Assembly (NCBI RefSeq): GCF_028551275.1
Contig: NZ_CP117025.1
Span: 3,154,001-3,218,000 of the forward strand
Origin: Sphingomonas hankookensis
GTDB taxonomy: Bacteria; Pseudomonadota; Alphaproteobacteria; Sphingomonadales; Sphingomonadaceae
Reading direction: 5' to 3'
DNA: 64,000 bases
This document shows, piece after piece, positions 37,409-46,899 of the stretch. Made by a program: the position numbers and the translations under genes. Within the stretch, counting starts at the first letter, position 1, and each line of letters starts with the position of its first letter. The notes below the pieces were generated by a model. It ran no database searches. It was not told where the DNA came from and saw only the letters and a program-made list of their open reading frames with translations.

Positions 37409-38628
37409 CCGAAAATCCTGCTTACCCGTTCCAGTCCGCGCACCAGCGCATCGACATCGGACCGTCCGTTATACACGCCGAAGCTCGCCCGCGCGGTGGC
37501 GGGGACGCCCAGCACGTCCATCAGCGGCTGTGCGCAATGATGGCCGGCACGGATCGCGACCCGTTCCTCGTCCAAGATGGTGCCGACATCGTGCGGATGC
37601 ACCCCCTCCACCACGAAACTGACGATTCCGGCGGCATCGTCCGGCCCGAGCAACCGGACCGAGTTGATCCGGCCGAGTGCGTCGCGGGCAGCGGTGACCA
37701 GTGCGGTTTCATGCGCATGGATCGCGTCCAGCCCGATACTGTCGACATAGTCGATCGCGGCGTGGAGCCCGAGCGCACCGATGATATGCGGCGTCCCCGC
37801 CTCGAACCGAGCGGGCGGTGGCGCATAGGTGGTGCGCTCGAACGTCACACGATCGATCATCGCGCCGCCGCCCTGCACCGGATGCATCGCTTCGAGCAGT
37901 TCGGGGCGGCCCCACAGCACGCCGATACCGGTCGGGCCGTAGAGCTTGTGCCCGGAAAAGACGTAGAAATCGCAGTCGAGCGCGGCGACGTCGACCGCCA
38001 CGCGCGGCACCGCCTGGCAGCCATCGAGCAGCAGCTTCGCGCCGACCGAATGCGCGATATCCGCAGCCCGCCGCGCGTCGAGGACCGAGCCTAGCACGTT
38101 CGACACATGCGCCAGCGATACCAGCTTGTGCTCCGGCTGGATCATCGCCGCCATCGCGTCGAGATCGATCCGCCCGTCCTGCGTCAGCGGCACGACGTCG
38201 ATCGCCACGCCGATGCGTTCGGCGATCAGCTGCCATGGCACGATGTTCGAATGATGTTCGAGCATCGACAGCAGGATGCGGTCGCCGGCCTTCAAATGCC
38301 GTTCGGCCCAGCCTTGAGCGATCAGGTTGATCCCCTCGGTCGCGCCGCGCACGAACACGCATTCCTCCGGCCCGCCGGCGCCGATGAACGATGCCACGCG
38401 ACGCCGCGCGGCTTCATAGGCGAGCGTCATGTCGGCCGAGCGCTGATACACGCCGCGATGCACGGTGGCGTAGGTCGTATCATAGGCCCGCGTGATCGCG
38501 TCGATCACCGCCTGCGGTTTCTGCGAGGTCGCGGCGGTGTCGAGATACGACCAGCCGGCGGGAATCGCCGGAAAGTCGCTCACGCGGTCGAGGGGGGAGG
38601 TGCCGCTCAAAGCGCCGCTTCCAGCCAT
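37405..38628 (-). CDS. sufS: Cysteine desulfurase SufS
   Basis: A 407-residue PLP enzyme that takes sulfur from cysteine as a persulfide. The PLP lysine is in FSGHKLYGPTGIGVLWG and the catalytic Cys in RAGHHCAQPLM, the group II (SufS) loop. No sufE is seen in the operon, so the sulfur acceptor may lie elsewhere. It overlaps sufD by 22 bases. Confidence 0.96.
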   Translation of the reverse strand: MAGSGALSGTSPLDRVSDFPAIPAGWSYLDTAATSQKPQAVIDAITRAYDTTYATVHRGVYQRSADMTLAYEAARRRVASFIGAGGPEECVFVRGATEGINLIAQGWAERHLKAGDRILLSMLEHHSNIVPWQLIAERIGVAIDVVPLTQDGRIDLDAMAAMIQPEHKLVSLAHVSNVLGSVLDARRAADIAHSVGAKLLLDGCQAVPRVAVDVAALDCDFYVFSGHKLYGPTGIGVLWGRPELLEAMHPVQGGGAMIDRVTFERTTYAPPPARFEAGTPHIIGALGLHAAIDYVDSIGLDAIHAHETALVTAARDALGRINSVRLLGPDDAAGIVSFVVEGVHPHDVGTILDEERVAIRAGHHCAQPLMDVLGVPATARASFGVYNGRSDVDALVRGLERVSRIFG

Positions 38629-39683
38629 GCATCGGCATCGGCGGCAAAGGCTTCGCGCACCGTCTCGTCGCCGATCCGGTCAAGCGCGTCCGCCACGAAG
38701 GCGGTGGTCAGCAATGCCTTGGCCCGCGCTTCGCTCACGCCGCGGCTGCGCAGGTAGAACAGCGCCTTGGCATCGAGTTCGCCGACTGTCGCGCCGTGCG
38801 CGCACTTCACGTCGTCGGCAAAGATTTCGAGTTCGGGCTTCAGGTTCACCGTCGCCGTGCGTTGCAGCAGCAGGCCACGCAGCGACTGTTCGCCATCGGT
38901 CTTCTGCGCGCCGCGGGCAACCTCGACGCGGGCGGCGAGGCTCGCCTGGCTGCGATCGGCGGCGACCGCGCGCCAGGTCTGGCGGCTGGAGCCGTTCAGG
39001 GCAGCGTGGCGGACGGCGACGGCACATTCCTGCCGCTGGTCGTCGCGCGTCAGCAGCGCGCCGCCATAATCGACGAACGCACCGTCCCCATCCAGCGTCA
39101 ACAGCGCGTCGATGCGGCTGCCCATGCCGCCGGCGCCGAGGAACTGCGATACGAGGCTTGCCGCCTCGCCCACCACCGCTTCGTCGCGGATCGATACGAA
39201 GCCGTCCGTTTGTAGCAAGCGGACGCTGCGCATCAGCCGCGCGCCGCGTTCGAGGTCGATCTGCGTCAGGCGATTGGTCCAGCCGTTGCCGACATAGGTC
39301 TCGACGACCGACGCGACCGCATCCTCGTCGAGCGTCAGGCGCGCGGGCAGATGGTTCTCCGCCCCGGTCGCGACATGGACGATCTGCACCGTATCAACGA
39401 TCTCCGCCGCCGACAGGTCGATCGACCAGCCCGCCGCACCGGATGCCTGCACGCCCAGCGGGTGCGCGGTGTCGAGCGTCAACGGGGACAGCGCGACATG
39501 ACCCGGCGTGCTCCGGTCGGCCGCATAGACGCCGTCGACGAACAGGATGCGCGGGCCGGCGAGGTCGAGCCAATAGCCCTCCGCACTCGCCACCGCGCCC
39601 CGCGCCGAAGTAGCAGCTGCGGTCAGCGCGGCAAGATCGGTCCAGCGGAACGCCTCGTCACGGTTTGTGGGAAGAGTGGCCAT
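38607..39683 (-). CDS. sufD: Fe-S scaffold subunit SufD
   Basis: A 358-residue beta-helix protein that joins SufB and SufC2 in the scaffold complex. The start at ATG 39683 (MATLPTNRDEAFRWTDL) excludes 153 open upstream codons that run through the palindromic repeat and antisense of nothing conserved. Family features include the DDVKCAHGATVGELD segment, where the conserved His-Gly region of SufD is found, and LFYLRSRGVSEARAKALL near the C-terminus. Confidence 0.94.
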   Translation of the reverse strand: MATLPTNRDEAFRWTDLAALTAAATSARGAVASAEGYWLDLAGPRILFVDGVYAADRSTPGHVALSPLTLDTAHPLGVQASGAAGWSIDLSAAEIVDTVQIVHVATGAENHLPARLTLDEDAVASVVETYVGNGWTNRLTQIDLERGARLMRSVRLLQTDGFVSIRDEAVVGEAASLVSQFLGAGGMGSRIDALLTLDGDGAFVDYGGALLTRDDQRQECAVAVRHAALNGSSRQTWRAVAADRSQASLAARVEVARGAQKTDGEQSLRGLLLQRTATVNLKPELEIFADDVKCAHGATVGELDAKALFYLRSRGVSEARAKALLTTAFVADALDRIGDETVREAFAADADAWLEAAL

Positions 39684-39685
39684 CA

Positions 39686-39815
39686 GATCCTCCCCGGCAC
39701 GGGGAAGGCGACCATGCGCAGCATGGTGGAGGGGGACCTCCACGAACGCAGCATCTGGGGCAATCCCCCTCCACCAGCCTGCGGCTGGTCCCCCTCCCCG
39801 CGAGCGGGGAGGATC
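39686..39815. repeat. Palindromic repeat between sufC and sufD
   Basis: The outer ends GATCCTCCCCG (39686 on) and CGGGGAGGATC (to 39815) are inverted, and inner parts CATGGTGGAGGGGG and CCCCCTCCACCAG also pair. The same sequence family is found at 52869-52919. It interrupts an otherwise tightly packed operon and could lower sufD relative to sufC, or be neutral. Confidence 0.85.
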
Positions 39816-39825
39816 TGCAAGGTCA

Positions 39826-40569
<744 letters not shown>

Positions 40570-40612
40570 GTTCCGTCCTGTTCGTGCGGGGTCAGGCCCG
40601 CAGATCCAAATC

Positions 40613-40909
40613 TTACGGCGTCTCGCCCGCGACCGGTTCGGTGCCGAACTCGGCCTCGGCGGCGTCCGGGTTAGTCAGCACCGCCTTCATCGACGCATCG
40701 ATCTTGTCGAGCATCGGGCCATGCGCCTTAGCGACCTTCGCCCGCACCGGTGCGCACGCCTTGGCCGCGTCGTCGAAAATCGCGACGCGGGCCGCGGCCT
40801 CGGTCGGCGGCTTCTCCATGCGCGCGTCCGCATTGATCCGCTCCGACAGGCAGTCGGCATAGGGCGCGGTCGGCGCGACCGCCTGCAGCGCGAGCAGCAG
40901 CGCGATCAC
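40613..40909 (-). CDS. Small secreted protein inserted between sufB and sufC
   Basis: A 98-residue protein starting at GTG 40909, overlapping the sufB stop by 4 bases (GTGA). The N-terminus [17 protein letters not shown] is a likely signal peptide. The helical remainder has two cysteines (ADCLSERI and AKACAPVRA) in the mature part. No family recognised. Its tight coupling inside the suf operon suggests co-expression under iron limitation or oxidative stress, but the periplasmic address does not fit a direct SUF role. Confidence 0.78.
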   Translation of the reverse strand: MIALLLALQAVAPTAPYADCLSERINADARMEKPPTEAAARVAIFDDAAKACAPVRAKVAKAHGPMLDKIDASMKAVLTNPDAAEAEFGTEPVAGETP

Positions 40910-42369
40910 CCCACCGACCCTTCAAGCGAAATGCCGAGCAGCTTCTGCGCCTCGACCGCGAACTCCATCGGCAGCTGCTGCAGGACTTCGCGGGCGAAGC
41001 CGTTGACGATCAGCGCGACCGCCGCTTCCGAATCCAGCCCACGCTGCATCGCGTAGAACATCTGATCCTCGGAAATCTTCGACGTCGTCGCCTCATGCTC
41101 GATCTGGGCCGAGGGGTTCTTGACCTCGATGTACGGCACGGTGTGCGCGCCGCACTGGTCGCCGAGCAGCAGGCTGTCGCACTGGGTAAAGTTGCGCACG
41201 CCCTCCGCCGAAGGACCGACGCGCACCAACCCGCGATAGGTATTGTCGCTGCGCCCGGCGCTGATCCCCTTCGACACGATGGTCGAGCGCGACCCCTTGC
41301 CCAGATGAATCATCTTGGTGCCGGTATCGGCCTGCTGGCGATTGTTCGTCACCGCGACCGAATAGAATTCGCCGACCGAGTTCTCACCCGCCAGCACACA
41401 GGACGGATATTTCCAGGTGATCGCGGAGCCAGTCTCGACCTGCGTCCACGACACCTTGCTGTTCCTGCCCTGACACAAGGCGCGCTTGGTCACGAAATTA
41501 TAGATGCCGCCCTTCCCGTTCTCGTCGCCGGGATACCAGTTCTGAACGGTCGAATATTTGATCTCGGCATCGTCGAGCGCGACCAGCTCGACCACCGCCG
41601 CGTGCAGCTGGTTCTCGTCGCGCATCGGCGCGGTGCAGCCTTCGAGATAGCTGACGTAAGAGCCCTTGTCGGCGACGATCAGCGTCCGTTCGAACTGACC
41701 GGTATTCTCGGCGTTGATCCGGAAATAGGTCGACAGCTCCATCGGGCAGCGCACGCCCTCCGGAATGTAGACGAAGGTGCCGTCCGAGAAGACCGCGCTG
41801 TTCAGAGTCGCGAAGAAATTGTCCCGTTGCGGAACGACCTTGCCCAGCCACTTGCGGACCAGCTCGGGATATTCGCGGATCGCCTCGCTGATCGAGCGGA
41901 AGATGACGCCGGCGGCTTCGAGTTCCTTGCGGAAGGTCGTCGCCACCGACACGCTGTCGAACACGGCATCGACCGCAACCTTGCGCGACCCTTCGACCCC
42001 GGCGAGCACCTTCTGCTCCTCGATCGGGATGCCGAGCTTTTCATAGACGCGCAGGATTTCGGGATCGACCTCGTCCAACGACGACAGCGAGGGCTTCTTC
42101 TTCGGCTCCGCGTAATAGTACGCGTCCTGATAGTCGATCGGATCGAGGTTCAGCTTGGCCCAGTCGGGCGCCTCCATCGTCTGCCACAGGCGAAACGCCT
42201 TCAGCCGCCAGTCGAGCATCCATTCGGGCTCGCCCTTCTTGGCGCTGATATAGCGGACGGTGTCCTCGCTCAGCCCCTTGGGCGCGAAGTCCTGTTCGAT
42301 GTCCGAGGAGAAACCCCACTCGTACTTCTTGTTCGCGGCGGCGAGCGCCTCGGCATTCTTGGTGGCCAT
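40906..42369 (-). CDS. sufB: Fe-S scaffold subunit SufB
   Basis: A 487-residue scaffold on which new clusters form. The start ATG 42369 ([27 protein letters not shown]) overlaps the rrf2 stop by one base. Conserved features include the persulfide/cluster region [21 protein letters not shown] and [15 protein letters not shown], with the family C-terminus [20 protein letters not shown]. Works in the cytoplasm with SufC and SufD. Confidence 0.97.
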   Translation of the reverse strand: MATKNAEALAAANKKYEWGFSSDIEQDFAPKGLSEDTVRYISAKKGEPEWMLDWRLKAFRLWQTMEAPDWAKLNLDPIDYQDAYYYAEPKKKPSLSSLDEVDPEILRVYEKLGIPIEEQKVLAGVEGSRKVAVDAVFDSVSVATTFRKELEAAGVIFRSISEAIREYPELVRKWLGKVVPQRDNFFATLNSAVFSDGTFVYIPEGVRCPMELSTYFRINAENTGQFERTLIVADKGSYVSYLEGCTAPMRDENQLHAAVVELVALDDAEIKYSTVQNWYPGDENGKGGIYNFVTKRALCQGRNSKVSWTQVETGSAITWKYPSCVLAGENSVGEFYSVAVTNNRQQADTGTKMIHLGKGSRSTIVSKGISAGRSDNTYRGLVRVGPSAEGVRNFTQCDSLLLGDQCGAHTVPYIEVKNPSAQIEHEATTSKISEDQMFYAMQRGLDSEAAVALIVNGFAREVLQQLPMEFAVEAQKLLGISLEGSVG

Positions 42370-42797
42370 CACACTACCTCTTGGGGCATCGCCCCGGTGT
42401 TCGCGAGTTGGGCGAGCGTCACGCCCGCCAGAGCGCCCCGGACCACGGCGTTGACCGTGCCGGCATGGGGGCGGATCATGCAGTTCGTCTCCACCGCGCA
42501 ATCATGCCGCGCGGCGTCGACGCAGGTGGTGAGCGCGATCGGCCCCTCGATCGCCTCGATGATTTGCGCCAGGTCGATCGCCTGCGGGGCGCGGGCAAGG
42601 CGGAAACCGCCGCCGGTGCCGCGCCCGGTTTCGATCAGCCCGGCGGCGGACAGGCGGCTGACCAGCTTCTGCACCGTCGGCAGCGGCAGGCCGGTTTCCT
42701 CCGCCAGCACGGTCGCCGTCACGCGCGCATCGCCGCCCCGCCGCGCGGTGGCGGCGAGCAGGACGACGGCATAGTCGGCAAGGCTGGAAAGGCGCAT
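42369..42797 (-). CDS. Rrf2-family Fe-S/iron regulator of the suf operon
   Basis: A 142-residue winged-helix regulator. HTH about 25-65 ([35 protein letters not shown]). Cluster ligands Cys92, Cys100 and Cys106 give a Cx7Cx5C spacing, like rhizobial RirA rather than E. coli IscR (Cx5Cx5C). As first gene of the suf operon it most likely represses the operon when clusters are plentiful. I could not pick out a convincing binding site in the leader; GGTTGACC at 42855-42862 is a possible -35 region. Confidence 0.92.
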   Translation of the reverse strand: MRLSSLADYAVVLLAATARRGGDARVTATVLAEETGLPLPTVQKLVSRLSAAGLIETGRGTGGGFRLARAPQAIDLAQIIEAIEGPIALTTCVDAARHDCAVETNCMIRPHAGTVNAVVRGALAGVTLAQLANTGAMPQEVV

Positions 42798-42910
42798 GGA
42801 TTCCTTAATCGGATCATTCCGGTCGGATTGGCATGTGGTCGCGCGGGGGCGTGAGGTCAACCGGGTTTCTGTCGATCGTTGTGATCGATTGTTTGGGGGC
42901 TCGAGGATTT

Positions 42911-43140
42911 GGTTTCGCGCGAAGGTGCGAAGAGAAGAAGGAAGAATGGTTCGCGCAGAGGCGCGGAGGCGCGGAGGAGTTGCGCCCGCGGATCGGTCAG
43001 CTGCGCCAGCGGCCTTCATCCTGTTGGTTGCCGCAAGTATGAAGGTCTCGCTGACGCGAGACGGGGTGGCGAGCGAACCTCCTCCGCGCCTCTGCGCGAA
43101 CCACTCTCTTCTTCGCGCCTTCGCGCCTTCGCGTGAAACC
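42911..43140. repeat. Long palindromic repeat, copy A
   Basis: About 230 bases. The outer arms (GGTTTCGCGCGAAGGTGCG... and ...CGCGCCTTCGCGTGAAACC) and inner arms (GGTTCGCGCAGAGGCGCGGAG and CTCCGCGCCTCTGCGCGAACC) are inverted. The middle ~110 bases include GCGGATCGGTCAGC and GCCAGCGGCCTTCAT, which are shared with copy B. It fills most of the 384-base gap between rrf2 and pyrD, which diverge, so it sits in the suf promoter region. Confidence 0.88.
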
Positions 43141-43181
43141 GAATCTTCCTTCCGTCGCCGCTGAACGATAGAGCGCCGCAT

Positions 43182-44168
43182 ATGGCCTGGTATCACCCGC
43201 TTCTCTTCGCCCTCGACGCCGAACGCGCGCATTCGTTGACGATCGCCACGCTGGAGGCGTGGGGGAAAGCCGGCGCACCGCTCGCCCCCCGCACCGACGA
43301 CAAACACGCGGTGACGGTGGCGGGCATTCGCTTCCCCAATCCGGTCGGGCTGGCGGCAGGGGTCGACAAGGATGCGCGGGCGGTCGCCGGGTTCCTGGGG
43401 TTAGGCTTCGGATTCGTCGAGGTCGGCACGCTGACCCCCCAGCCGCAGCCGGGCAATCCCAAGCCGCGCATCTTCCGCCTGCCCGAGGACCGGGGCGTGG
43501 TGAACCGGCTCGGCTTCAACAATGGCGGGATCGACGCGGCGCTGGCACGGGTCGCGGCGCTCACCCCCCGCCCCGGCATCATCGGCATCAATGTCGGCGC
43601 GAACAAGGATTCGACCGACCGCATCGCCGATTACGGGACGGCGGTCGCCAAGGCTGCGCCGCTCGCCGATTATGTCACGATAAACATTTCCAGCCCGAAC
43701 ACGCCGGGCCTGCGCGACCTGCAATCGCAGCCCGAGTTGGGGCAGTTGATCGCCGCGAGCGACGCCGCGCGCCATGTCGGTGGCAAGCGCGTACCACTGT
43801 TCCTGAAGGTCGCGCCCGACCTGTCGCGCGAGGGACTGGAGGTCGCGATCCGCGCGGCGGTCGATGGCGGGATCGATGCGCTGATCGTGTCTAACACCAC
43901 CATCTCGCGCCCCGATACGCTGCGGTCGGCGAATGCGAAAGAGACCGGGGGGCTGTCGGGCGCGCCGCTCGCCCCCTTGGCACTCGCCAAGCTGGTCGAG
44001 GCGCGCGAGATTGCGGACGGTGCGATCCCCCTGATTTCGGCCGGCGGTGTCGGATCGGCGGACGAAGCGCGGCGGCGGCTCGACGCCGGGGCCAGCCTCG
44101 TCCAGCTCTATAGCGCTTTGGTCTATGAAGGCCCCGGCCTCGCCCGGCGGATCGTCGACGGATTGTGA
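43182..44168 (+). CDS. pyrD: Dihydroorotate dehydrogenase (quinone), class 2
   Basis: A 328-residue flavoenzyme of pyrimidine synthesis that reduces the quinone pool. The N-terminal helices (MAWYHPLLFALDAERAHSLTIATLEAW) that bind the membrane mark class 2. The TIM barrel shows FPNPVGLAAGVDKDA, NRLGFNNGG, NISSPNTPGLRDLQ with the catalytic Ser and VSNTT for FMN/substrate. Its stop overlaps the HPP gene start by 4 bases. Confidence 0.97.
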   Translation: MAWYHPLLFALDAERAHSLTIATLEAWGKAGAPLAPRTDDKHAVTVAGIRFPNPVGLAAGVDKDARAVAGFLGLGFGFVEVGTLTPQPQPGNPKPRIFRLPEDRGVVNRLGFNNGGIDAALARVAALTPRPGIIGINVGANKDSTDRIADYGTAVAKAAPLADYVTINISSPNTPGLRDLQSQPELGQLIAASDAARHVGGKRVPLFLKVAPDLSREGLEVAIRAAVDGGIDALIVSNTTISRPDTLRSANAKETGGLSGAPLAPLALAKLVEAREIADGAIPLISAGGVGSADEARRRLDAGASLVQLYSALVYEGPGLARRIVDGL

Positions 44169-44845
44169 TCCGGCTGTTCCGTTCGCTGCTCGCCAATGCC
44201 GGGTTCGGCCGGCGGGTCGTCGCCTGCATCGGTGCGGGCATCGGCATCGCGCTGACCATGGTCGTCTGCGCGCAGGTGCCGTGGATCGAGGGCGACCTGC
44301 CGATCATCGTCGCGCCGCTGGGGGCATCGGCGGTGCTGGTGTTCGCGGTGCCGGCCAGTCCGCTCGCCCAGCCTTGGCCGGTGGTCGGCGGCAACATCCT
44401 GTCGACGCTGGTCGGTGTCGCGGTGTTCCAGGCGATCCCGAATGTGACGATCGCCGCCGGGGTCGCGGTGGGCCTCGCCATTCTCCTCATGTCGCTGTGC
44501 CGCTGCCTGCATCCGCCGGGCGGGGCGGCGGCGCTGACGGCGGTGATCGGCAGTGCGGGCATCCATGATGCGGGCTATGCCTTCGCCTTCGCGCCGGTCG
44601 GGATCAATTCGATCGCGCTGGTGTCGATCGGCATCTTCTATCACCGCATGACCGCACTCAGCTATCCGCACCAGCCGGCGACCCCCGCCGCGATTCAGGC
44701 GGCAGTGGAGCCGGGCGGGGTCCGGCTGGAGGATATCGACGCCGCGCTGGCGGAGACGCCGGACGCGTTCGATATCGCGCGGGAGGATTTGACGCTGCTG
44801 CTCGAACGGGCCGAACATTTCGCGACGGTTCGGCGGAAGAAGTAA
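44165..44845 (+). CDS. HPP family membrane protein
   Basis: A 226-residue protein starting at GTG 44165 (GTGA overlap with pyrD). Four membrane helices and the HPP signature CLHPPGGAAALTAVIG (about 118-133). The hydrophilic C-terminal ~60 residues carry no CBS domains. Some HPP proteins transport nitrite; the role here is unknown. The stop codon directly abuts repeat copy B. Confidence 0.9.
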   Translation: MIRLFRSLLANAGFGRRVVACIGAGIGIALTMVVCAQVPWIEGDLPIIVAPLGASAVLVFAVPASPLAQPWPVVGGNILSTLVGVAVFQAIPNVTIAAGVAVGLAILLMSLCRCLHPPGGAAALTAVIGSAGIHDAGYAFAFAPVGINSIALVSIGIFYHRMTALSYPHQPATPAAIQAAVEPGGVRLEDIDAALAETPDAFDIAREDLTLLLERAEHFATVRRKK

Positions 44846-45053
44846 GGGGTTCGCGCAGAGGCGCGGAGACGCGGAGGGGTTGCGTTCGCGGATCGGTCAG
44901 CCGCGCCAGCGGCCTTCATGCTGCTGGCTTCCGGAAGAGCGAAGGTCTGGCTGACGCGAGACGGAGCCGCAAATGCACCTCCTCCGCGTCTCCGCGCCTC
45001 TGCGCGAACCCCTCGTCCTTCTTCTTCGTACCTTCGCGCCTTCGCGCGAACCA
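44846..45053. repeat. Long palindromic repeat, copy B
   Basis: About 208 bases between the converging HPP and gamma-glutamyltransferase genes. Arms GGGGTTCGCGCAGAGGCGCG... and ...CTCCGCGCCTCTGCGCGAACCCC. The interior matches copy A at most positions (GATCGGTCAGCCGCGCCAGC; CTGACGCGAGACGG). The gamma-glutamyltransferase stop is only a few bases beyond. Confidence 0.88.
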
Positions 45054-45058
45054 ACCTT

Positions 45059-46798
45059 CTACTCCACGATCACTTTACCCTCACGCCGCGGATCGACACC
45101 CCCATCGACCTTCCCGTCGCGGATGATGACCCCGTGCAGCCCCGAATCCTCGCCCTGCCCCGGCTGCAACCGGACACCCCGTGCCGCCAGCCCGCTCAGG
45201 ATTTCCGGCGAGAACTTCGTCACCTCCCCCTGAAAACTGCTGCCCCGCGCGACGAGGTTGGGGAGCGCCAGCGCCTGCTGCATGGTCAGCTTCCATTCGA
45301 CCGCACCGACCAGCGACTTGCCGACATAGGCGAGGATCGCATTGCCGCCCGCCGATCCCAGCGCCCCGGCGAACTTGCCCTGCCGGTCGATCATCACCAG
45401 CGGCGTCATCGACGACCGCGGCCGCTTGCCCGGTGCCACCGCATTGGCCGCAGGCCGGCCCTGCGCATCGCGCGGTGAAAAGGCGAAGTCGGTCATCTGG
45501 TTGTTCAGGAAGAAGCCGTCGACCATCCGCCCGGTGCCGAAGAAGCTCTCGACCGTGGTCGTCATCGACACGACATTGCCCTGCGCATCACCGACGATGA
45601 AATGCGACGTGCCCGCCGGCTCGCGCGTCGTGTCCGCCGCCGCCGTCACCACCCCGGCCGGCACGCCCGCCGCCGGGGCGGGTCCGGCGAACGGGCCAAT
45701 CAGCTTCGCCCGCTCGGCGATATAGGCCGGGGCGAGCAGCCCTGCGACCGGCACGTTCACGAACTTGGGATCGCCGACATACAGGTCGCGATCGGCATAC
45801 ATCAGCCGGCTCGCCTCGGCGAAGAGATACCAGCTCTGCGGGTCGTTCGGCCCGCGCTTGTCGATATCGGTGCGGCCGAGGATCGCGAGCAGCTCGAGCA
45901 GCCCCACCCCGCTCGACGGCGGCGGCGGCGTGCAGACGATGTACGCGCGCCAGTTGCCGCACAGCGGATCGCGCTTCACCGCGCGATAGGCGGCGAGGTC
46001 GGCAAGCGTCATCGTGCCGGGCAGGCTGCCGCTGGTGGTCTTCGCCACGATCCGCTCGGCGGTCTTGCCGGTGTACAGCGCGTCCGGCCCCTGCTTGGCC
46101 AGCCGCTTCAGGAAATCGGCATAGTCGCCATTCCTGATCCGGTCGCCGGTGGTGGCGAGCGCCCCGCCCTTGCCCTTGAAGTAACGGCGGACATCCTCCG
46201 CCTGCAACTGCGGCGACTTGCCGCCCAGGAACCGACCGAGCCGGGGCGAGATCACGAACCCCTTGCGCGCGACCTCTTCCGCATCGTCGAACAACTGGTT
46301 CCAGGCGAGCGTGCCATGGTCGGCATGCGCCTGCCCCAGCATCCTGACCGCGCCCGGCACCCCGGTCGCCCGCCCGCTCAGCACCGCCTGCGCAAAGGGC
46401 AGCGGCTGGCCATCGGCGCCCATCAGCATGGTCGGCGTGGCGCCGGCGGGCGCAACCTCGCGCCCGTCATAGATTTCGACCTTGCCGGTCTTCGCGTTGA
46501 AATAGGTCAGGAACGCGCCGCCACCGAGGCCGGAGCTTTGCGGTTCGACCAGCGACAGCATCGCCTGAACCGCGATCGCCGCGTCGACCGCGCTGCCGCC
46601 CTTGCGCAGCACCGCCATCCCCGCCTCGCTGGCGATCGGGTTGGCCGAGATCACGAACTTCTGCGCCTGTCCCGCCGGCGCGGTCGGCGGCGCCTGTGTC
46701 GCAGACGTCGCCACCTCCTTCTTCCCGAAGGGCAGGACGTTGCAGCCCCCCAGCGTGACGGTGGCGAGCGCGGCGACGGTGGTGGCGAACATCTTCAT
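45059..46798 (-). CDS. ggt: Gamma-glutamyltransferase, lipoprotein form
   Basis: A 579-residue Ntn-hydrolase that hydrolyses or transfers the gamma-glutamyl group of glutathione in the periplasm. The signal ends TLGGC (Cys at about 19), so a lipid anchor is predicted, unlike soluble E. coli Ggt. The autoprocessing nucleophile is Thr397 in AGTSHFIVGDAQGNVVSMTTT. Upstream features include ANPIASEAGMAVLRKGGSAVDAAIA and LGGGAFLTYF. ATG 46798 was chosen over an open upstream extension. Confidence 0.94.
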   Translation of the reverse strand: MKMFATTVAALATVTLGGCNVLPFGKKEVATSATQAPPTAPAGQAQKFVISANPIASEAGMAVLRKGGSAVDAAIAVQAMLSLVEPQSSGLGGGAFLTYFNAKTGKVEIYDGREVAPAGATPTMLMGADGQPLPFAQAVLSGRATGVPGAVRMLGQAHADHGTLAWNQLFDDAEEVARKGFVISPRLGRFLGGKSPQLQAEDVRRYFKGKGGALATTGDRIRNGDYADFLKRLAKQGPDALYTGKTAERIVAKTTSGSLPGTMTLADLAAYRAVKRDPLCGNWRAYIVCTPPPPSSGVGLLELLAILGRTDIDKRGPNDPQSWYLFAEASRLMYADRDLYVGDPKFVNVPVAGLLAPAYIAERAKLIGPFAGPAPAAGVPAGVVTAAADTTREPAGTSHFIVGDAQGNVVSMTTTVESFFGTGRMVDGFFLNNQMTDFAFSPRDAQGRPAANAVAPGKRPRSSMTPLVMIDRQGKFAGALGSAGGNAILAYVGKSLVGAVEWKLTMQQALALPNLVARGSSFQGEVTKFSPEILSGLAARGVRLQPGQGEDSGLHGVIIRDGKVDGGVDPRREGKVIVE

Positions 46799-46899
46799 GA
46801 CCGCCTGTCTAACCAACGCGGTCGCCCCCGTCACCCGCTGTCGAACGTTGCCGTACCGGTTCCGCCTGCCTACACCCGGCGACAGGAGAAGGATAAGCA

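Noticed and set aside
43024..43164. Short frames inside the long palindromic repeats
   Set aside because: They come from the repeat's own Arg/Ala-rich translation and are present on both strands; no start signals.
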